From NCBI RefSeq assembly GCF_014650055.1, contig NZ_BMUF01000009.1, positions 1 to 64,000 of the forward strand: a DNA stretch of 64,000 bases, read 5' to 3'. Shown piece after piece: positions 59,862 through 64,000 of the stretch (positions are counted from its first letter, which is position 1; each line of letters opens with the position of its first letter). Under the pieces are notes generated by a model, which did no database searches, was not told where the DNA came from, and was given only the letters and a program-made list of their open reading frames with translations. This stretch comes from Streptomyces malachitofuscus (GTDB lineage: Bacteria; Actinomycetota; Actinomycetes; Streptomycetales; Streptomycetaceae). The position numbers and the translations under genes are program-made.

Positions 59862-60770
59862 TCAGCGGAAGGTGCCCTGCGACACCGAACCGGCGATCCG
59901 CCGCTGGAAGACGCAGTACACGATCAGTACGGGCACCACCGTGATCACGATCGCCGCGAACAGCGCGCCGTAGTCGATGTCGTAGACCTGCGAGGACGCG
60001 TAGGCGGCCATGCCCTGGGTGAGGACCCACATGTCCTGGTCGGTGTTGAGCGCCACCGGCAGCAGGAACTGGTTCCACAGGCCCAGGAAGTTGAAGATCG
60101 CCACCGCCGCCATACCCGGACGGGCCATCGGCAGCATCACCTGGAAGAACGCCCGCCAGTCCCCGGCACCGTCGATCAGCGCGGCCTCGTACACATCGTG
60201 TGGCAGCGACCGGAAGAACGAATAGAGGAAGAACATGGTGAACGGCAGCGCGAACGCGACATAGGTGAGAATCAGTCCGGGACGCGTGTTGAGCAGCCCG
60301 AAGTTCTGCAACTGGAAGAAGAGCGGAACGATCGCCAGGAAGACCGGGAAAGTCAGGCCGGCGAGCATGACGTAGTAGATCAGTCGGCGGCCGGGGAACT
60401 CGAACCGGGCGAGAATGTAGGCGCACATCGCGCCGAGCAGCATCACCAGGACCAGTGCCGAAACCACGACGATCACGGAATTCAGGAAGTACCTGCCGAT
60501 GTTCGCGTCGGTCCACGCGTTCGCGTAGTTCTCGATCCGCCAGTGATCCGGCAGCGAGAACGGCGACGAAAGGATCTCGCCGGTCGATTTGAACGACGAC
60601 ATCAGCACCCACAGCATGGGCACGATCACGATCACGGACCACACGATCAGCAGGGCGTGCGAGATCGCCGCGAATCTGCGGTCACTGCTCGCGGCGACGC
60701 GCGTCAGCTTCCGGTCTCTCGCCGGTTTGCGGTCACTGGCCGGCTTCCGGTCGGCGGCGATGACGCTCAC
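59862..60770 (-). CDS. ngcG: ABC transporter permease NgcG-like (MalG type)
   Basis: 302 residues from the GTG at 60770, overlapping the ngcF stop by four bases. An N-terminal stretch repeats the unit DRKPA (ADRKPASDRKPARDRKLTR) before six membrane segments and the EAA-type loop DVYEAALIDGAGDWRAFFQVMLPMARPG. It is the second channel subunit. By synteny it corresponds to ngcG of the N,N'-diacetylchitobiose/GlcNAc importer. No ATPase is encoded; a shared ATPase is expected. Confidence 0.85.
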   Translation of the reverse strand: MSVIAADRKPASDRKPARDRKLTRVAASSDRRFAAISHALLIVWSVIVIVPMLWVLMSSFKSTGEILSSPFSLPDHWRIENYANAWTDANIGRYFLNSVIVVVSALVLVMLLGAMCAYILARFEFPGRRLIYYVMLAGLTFPVFLAIVPLFFQLQNFGLLNTRPGLILTYVAFALPFTMFFLYSFFRSLPHDVYEAALIDGAGDWRAFFQVMLPMARPGMAAVAIFNFLGLWNQFLLPVALNTDQDMWVLTQGMAAYASSQVYDIDYGALFAAIVITVVPVLIVYCVFQRRIAGSVSQGTFR

Positions 60771-61828
60771 CCGGCACCTCCCTTGGCTGCGGCACGCCGA
60801 GCTCTGGACCCAGGTGCTTTCCTCTTGCTCTCGCCCTCGCCGCCGCCCGTGAGGCGGTTGACGAGGAACACCAGCGCCGCGAACACCAGGGTGACGACGG
60901 CGAGGACGACGCCCATCGCGGTGGCGTAGCCGAACTGCTGCTTGGCGAAGGCGACGTTGAACAAGCGCTGGCTGATCGTCAGGGTCGAGTTGTCCGGGCC
61001 GCCGTTCGGCACCATGGCCTGGACGTAGACGAACGCGTCGAGGGCGGCGATGCCCAGGTAGATGTACGCCGTCTGCACGCTGTCCCGGATCGCCGGCAGG
61101 GTGATCGAGATCGTGGTGCGCAGCCGGCCGGCCCCGTCGATCCTCGCCGCCTCGTACAGCTCGGCGGGAACGCCCTTGATCGCGGCGATGAAGAGCACCG
61201 CGTAGAATCCGACGAGCCCCCAGATGATGACGAACATCACGGCCGGCATCGCCGTCGCCTTCTCGCCCAGCCACGCGAAGGTGTCGAACTGGTCGAGGCC
61301 GAGGCCCGTGAGGACGCCGTTGAGCAGCCCGGCGTTCGGGTCGTACATCTGCGCCCAGATCAGACCGACGATGATCGCCGGCACGACGTAGGGGAAGAAC
61401 GAGATGATCCGGTAGAACGACGCTCCCCGGATCCCTCGGACGGGGCCCTTGCCGGGCCCGCCCAGGGTGATCGCCACGGCGACCCCGAGGGCGAGCGTCA
61501 GCGTCACCAGCGGCACGAAGACCGCGAGGAGTGCGACGTTGCGCAACGCCTTCAGGAAGACGTCGTCCTGGAACATCTTCGTGAAGTTGTCGAAGCCGAC
61601 GAAGTTGTAGTCCGGGCTGAAGCCGCGCCAGTCGGTCATCGCCCAGAAGATCGCCTGGCCGAACGGGATCAAGACGAAGATCACGAAGATGGCCAGCGGG
61701 ACACCGAGGAACGCGAGGAAGAACGTCACCCGGTCGAACGTGAGCTTGCGGCGCCGTGGCCGCCCGCCGCGAGCGGCCGGCTCGGGCCGGCGGCTCGCGG
61801 TTTCGGCAGTGGGGATCGTGTCCTTCAT
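60767..61828 (-). CDS. ngcF: ABC transporter permease NgcF-like (MalF type)
   Basis: 353 residues from the ATG at 61828. A basic N terminus (GGRPRRRKLTFDRVT), six membrane segments, and the loop ELYEAARIDGAGRLRTTISITLPAI. It partners NgcG. The 7-bp gap to the ngcE stop and the four-base overlap with ngcG mark one operon. Confidence 0.85.
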   Translation of the reverse strand: MKDTIPTAETASRRPEPAARGGRPRRRKLTFDRVTFFLAFLGVPLAIFVIFVLIPFGQAIFWAMTDWRGFSPDYNFVGFDNFTKMFQDDVFLKALRNVALLAVFVPLVTLTLALGVAVAITLGGPGKGPVRGIRGASFYRIISFFPYVVPAIIVGLIWAQMYDPNAGLLNGVLTGLGLDQFDTFAWLGEKATAMPAVMFVIIWGLVGFYAVLFIAAIKGVPAELYEAARIDGAGRLRTTISITLPAIRDSVQTAYIYLGIAALDAFVYVQAMVPNGGPDNSTLTISQRLFNVAFAKQQFGYATAMGVVLAVVTLVFAALVFLVNRLTGGGEGESKRKAPGSRARRAAAKGGAG

Positions 61829-61835
61829 CGCGGTG

Positions 61836-63245
61836 CTAGCTGACCTTGACCTTGTCGACGGAGTCGTCCTCCCGGACCTTGTCGGAGATCTTCTGCAGGG
61901 CCGAGGTCAGCCCCTTGCCGTCAAGGTCACCGGCGAGGAACGAGTTCCACGGCACCAGCTGGTCGGTGTTCATCCCGTAGGTCTCGACGAACATGTAGTT
62001 GAAGATGTTGGTGCCCGCGGCCTCCAGCATCGTCGTCTGCGAGACGAGGGCCGTCGATCCGTAACCGTCGGCGGGCACGGTGCCCTTGACGATCGTCGGG
62101 GCCAGCTTCGACTTGGAGAAGTTGGCGGCCGCCTTCTCCGACAGCATCGCCCGCAGCACTTCCTTGCCGCCGGCCGGGTTCTTGCCCTGCTTGGGCACGA
62201 TGAACGGCTCGCCGGCGGCCGCGCGGAGCGACTCGTAGGGCAGCGCCGGCTTGTCGGTGAGCGTCATCGACGGGATGCCGGTCATCTGGAAGTCCGCCTT
62301 GGTGGCCTGCTTCATCTCGTTCTCGATCCAGCCACCGGACGGGTAGAGCAGCGCCTTCTGGTCGTTGCTCCAGATCGCCTGCGCCTTCTGGAACTGGGTG
62401 CCGGAGCCACCGGGGACGAACATCTTCTGCTTGACCATGGTCTCCATGACCTTGATGACGCCCTGGATGGCCGGGTGCGACCAGCAGCCCTTCTCCAGGT
62501 TCTCCAGGCCGAGCCGGACCTCGTCGCCGCCCTCCTTGATCGCCGAGTCGATCAGGAGCGTGCGGTAGTAGGTCGCCGCCTCCTTGCCGTGGACGAAGAG
62601 GTACTTGCCCTTCTTCTTCGCCTCCTGGCCGAGGTCGAGCGCCTCGTCCCAGGTCTTCGGCGGGGTCCAGCCGTTCTCCTCGAAGAGCGACTTCGAGTAC
62701 CAGACGCCGTACACGGTCATCACGTAGTTGAGCGCGACGAACTTGTCCTTGAACGTGCCGGGGGCCTTGACGCCGGGATAGACGATGTCGGCGATCTTCT
62801 TGCCTTCGTAGGTGTTGGCCTCGAAGAGGTCGTCGAGCTCCTCGAGCTGGTCGAGGATGCCGAGGAAGCCGATCTGGTCCTCACCGGAGTTGTCGATGAG
62901 GTCCGGCGGGTTGCCGCCGACGAAGCGGGGCTGGAGCTGGGGGGCGATGTCGACGACCGGCTCGACCTTGACCTTGAGGCCCTTGACCTGGCTGCCCAGC
63001 ACCTGGTTGGTGTAGTCGACGTAGTCGGTACCGTAGCCGCCGTCGAAGATGGCCGCTTCGACCGTGGAGTTCGCGGCGACACCGAACGGGTTATTGGCGC
63101 TCTTCTCGCCCTTCGGGCCGCCGTCGCCGTCGCTGTCCTTGCTGGAGGGAGAGCTGCACGCGACCGCGAAGGACCCCATCGCCGCGGTGGCGATGGCCCC
63201 GCGCAGAAGCGTCCGCCTGTCAAGAGAGCCGGCACGAATGGTCAT
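61836..63245 (-). CDS. ngcE: Chitin-oligosaccharide/GlcNAc-binding lipoprotein NgcE-like
   Basis: 469 residues from the ATG at 63245, chosen because the Tat/lipoprotein signal LDRRTLLRGAIATAAMGSFAVAC follows directly and a GAGG is upstream. The mature part is a large family-1 solute-binding protein (YGTDYVDYTNQVLGSQVKGLKVKVEPVVDIAPQLQPRFVGG, NPPDLIDNSGEDQIGFLG, YGVWYSKSLFEENGW). In S. coelicolor the binding protein beside rok7B7 is NgcE, which takes up N,N'-diacetylchitobiose with low affinity. The first gene of its operon, it has a long upstream region (see the entry at 63246). Confidence 0.87.
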   Translation of the reverse strand: MTIRAGSLDRRTLLRGAIATAAMGSFAVACSSPSSKDSDGDGGPKGEKSANNPFGVAANSTVEAAIFDGGYGTDYVDYTNQVLGSQVKGLKVKVEPVVDIAPQLQPRFVGGNPPDLIDNSGEDQIGFLGILDQLEELDDLFEANTYEGKKIADIVYPGVKAPGTFKDKFVALNYVMTVYGVWYSKSLFEENGWTPPKTWDEALDLGQEAKKKGKYLFVHGKEAATYYRTLLIDSAIKEGGDEVRLGLENLEKGCWSHPAIQGVIKVMETMVKQKMFVPGGSGTQFQKAQAIWSNDQKALLYPSGGWIENEMKQATKADFQMTGIPSMTLTDKPALPYESLRAAAGEPFIVPKQGKNPAGGKEVLRAMLSEKAAANFSKSKLAPTIVKGTVPADGYGSTALVSQTTMLEAAGTNIFNYMFVETYGMNTDQLVPWNSFLAGDLDGKGLTSALQKISDKVREDDSVDKVKVS

Positions 63246-63613
63246 CTCTGCATCCTCACTGATCGATTGGATCTGTACGGGTGTGCTGCGTGTGCGCCCG
63301 CCGTGGCCGGACCGGTCCTGTGCCGGCCGCACCTGGGGCGTTGTCGCCGTCGTCTCGGAGCCGCGGTGCGGCGCCGATGATCAGCTGAGCGATGCCGGCA
63401 CAACAGTCGCCGGGGCCGGAGCGGCGGTCGCGCTCCGCCTGATCGGATCGCGATGGCCTACGCCGGTGGTGGATCCCATGCTCAAGTCCTCGCCTTCTCC
63501 AGGACTCAGGCGGTGAACCGGATCCTTCCCGGCACCGCGTTCGGGTCAAGCTGGGTCGTGCAGGAAATGCGGCCGTACAAGGTCGGGTGCGGTGAAGATG
63601 CCCCGGAGTGCCG

Positions 63614-63629
63614 ACAGGTATAGTCCACT
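63614..63629. promoter_or_regulatory. DasR-responsive-element-like site upstream of ngcE
   Basis: On the minus strand the site reads AGTGGACTATACCTGT. The dre consensus is A(G/C)TGGTCTAGACCA(G/C)T; 12 of 16 positions match, including the AGTGG, CTA and ACC blocks. DasR is the GlcNAc-responsive regulator of chitin use, so a site before a chitobiose importer makes sense. Not proven. Confidence 0.42.
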
Positions 63630-63768
63630 TCACGCGGACGGAGCAAGATCGAATGCAAGGTTCCTCATACGTCTTTTCCGAGTTGAGACCTCGCGGAAAT
63701 ATGAGCGTCCGGCGTGTTCCGTTGTGGAAATGTCCTTACCAGCGGGCCTGAATGCCACATTCAACCCC

Positions 63769-63774
63769 TTGACA
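63769..63774 (+). promoter_or_regulatory. Possible -35 box (TTGACA)
   Basis: TTGACA is followed at about 17-18 nt by CACTACT, a weak -10. It would serve the secreted-protein gene at 63854 with the palindrome just downstream. Confidence 0.35.
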
Positions 63775-63818
63775 CCATGGGCCACTTGGCCCACTACTGG
63801 TCCTTGCGCACTTTGATT

Positions 63819-63830
63819 GACAACGTTGTC
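63819..63830. promoter_or_regulatory. LacI-type palindrome GACAACGTTGTC
   Basis: A perfect 12-bp palindrome with a central CG, 23 bp before the start at 63854, placed where a repressor would block transcription. This form is typical of LacI/GalR operators. No lacI gene is in the neighbourhood shown. Confidence 0.6.
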
Positions 63831-63853
63831 CAGCGCAGGGAGGGTGCTCGCGC

Positions 63854-64000
63854 ATGGAACAGAGGGTTCGGCACAGATGGAGCACGGCGGTCGTCGCGAC
63901 GACCGCCTTCGCTTTGGCCGCGGGCTCACAGGGCGTCGCGGTGGCGCTGCCCCAGGCGCCGCCGAAGGCGGACCGTGAGTTCGCGTCGTCGTTCGAGTCC
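63854..64000 (+). CDS. Secreted protein, partial; possibly GH92 alpha-mannosidase
   Basis: The first 49 codons run to the window edge. The ATG at 63854 follows GGGAGGG. A Sec-type signal peptide (WSTAVVATTAFALAAGSQGVAVALP) precedes ADREFASSFES. The FASSFE stretch just after the signal is the form I recall from the start of mature GH92 mannosidases in Streptomyces, but so little sequence is present that this is only a suggestion. Confidence 0.6.
   Translation, partial: MEQRVRHRWSTAVVATTAFALAAGSQGVAVALPQAPPKADREFASSFES

Larger units (their letters stand above)
63246..63853. other. Intergenic promoter region between ngcE and the divergent secreted-protein gene
   Basis: The 608-bp gap contains no gene I can support; a 125-codon open frame on the minus strand has no plausible composition. 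It holds a DasR-site-like sequence at 63614-63629, a TTGACA box at 63769-63774 followed at 17-18 nt by CACTACT, and a perfect palindrome at 63819-63830. The long leader suggests complex regulation of both genes. Confidence 0.6.

Noticed and set aside
63256..63633. A 125-codon minus-strand frame upstream of ngcE
   Set aside because: Composition is Arg/Pro-rich without hydrophobic core or motif, and it covers a probable regulatory region.
1..64000. tRNA, rRNA or insertion sequences
   Set aside because: I saw no tRNA T-loop/acceptor pattern in any gap, no rRNA sequence and no transposase gene.

Overview
The window is very GC-rich. Its genes start often at GTG, with GGAGG-type ribosome sites or no ribosome site at all, and many carry twin-arginine or lipobox signals. 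This is a Streptomyces chromosome core region. Gene content and order match, in inverted order, what I recall of the S. coelicolor stretch around ngcEFG, rok7B7, xylFGH, dxs, the fatty-acid oxidation pair and whiI. No database search was run, so gene symbols rest on motifs plus this remembered synteny.

Layout. 1-7.8 kb: the end of an SPFH-like protein, a Tat-exported PhoX-type protein, an ArsR/SRPBCC pair with a palindromic operator, a Rieske-fused FAD oxidoreductase, a CE4 lipoprotein, a Pth2-type peptidyl-tRNA hydrolase and a secreted alpha/beta hydrolase. 7.8-13.5 kb: two GH76 (alpha-1,6-mannanase family) genes, one broken by an in-frame TAA, and a divergent neutral ceramidase. 13.5-18.6 kb: an orphan VapB-like antitoxin, a DUF692 (MNIO) protein with a TIGR04222-type membrane partner, a second secreted hydrolase, and a 58-bp minisatellite. 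18.6-31 kb: heme genes hemQ, hemG/hemY and hemE, interspersed with a DUF4349 lipoprotein, a CoA-disulfide-reductase-like enzyme, a rhomboid protease and a PAS/SpoIIE phosphatase, followed by DUF3000, whiI (with a sigma-WhiG-like promoter) and an RNase D-type exonuclease.

31-38 kb is a sugar-utilisation locus: an ABC importer faces a beta-mannosidase and a LacI regulator, with AACCGGTT operators between. 38-41.5 kb is the fadA/fadB-type beta-oxidation pair. 41.6-49 kb looks like one cell-surface polysaccharide locus: a membrane-anchored CBM3-GH16 protein, a CE4 deacetylase, a hyaluronan-synthase-like GT2, a UDP-HexNAc-type dehydrogenase and an LCP ligase. 49-54.7 kb: a propeller-like protein, a small NYN/PIN-like protein, a degenerate repeat block, an amino-acid permease and dxs.

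54.9-64 kb holds xylHGF, rok7B7 and ngcGFE, all on the minus strand, so xylose uptake, the ROK regulator and chitin-oligosaccharide uptake are adjacent. At the right edge starts a divergent secreted protein that may be a GH92 mannosidase. Notable signals outside genes are two repeat arrays between convergent gene pairs, a dispersed intergenic repeat, several strong hairpin terminators, and a recurring TAnnnT-N6/7-start arrangement that predicts leaderless mRNAs.
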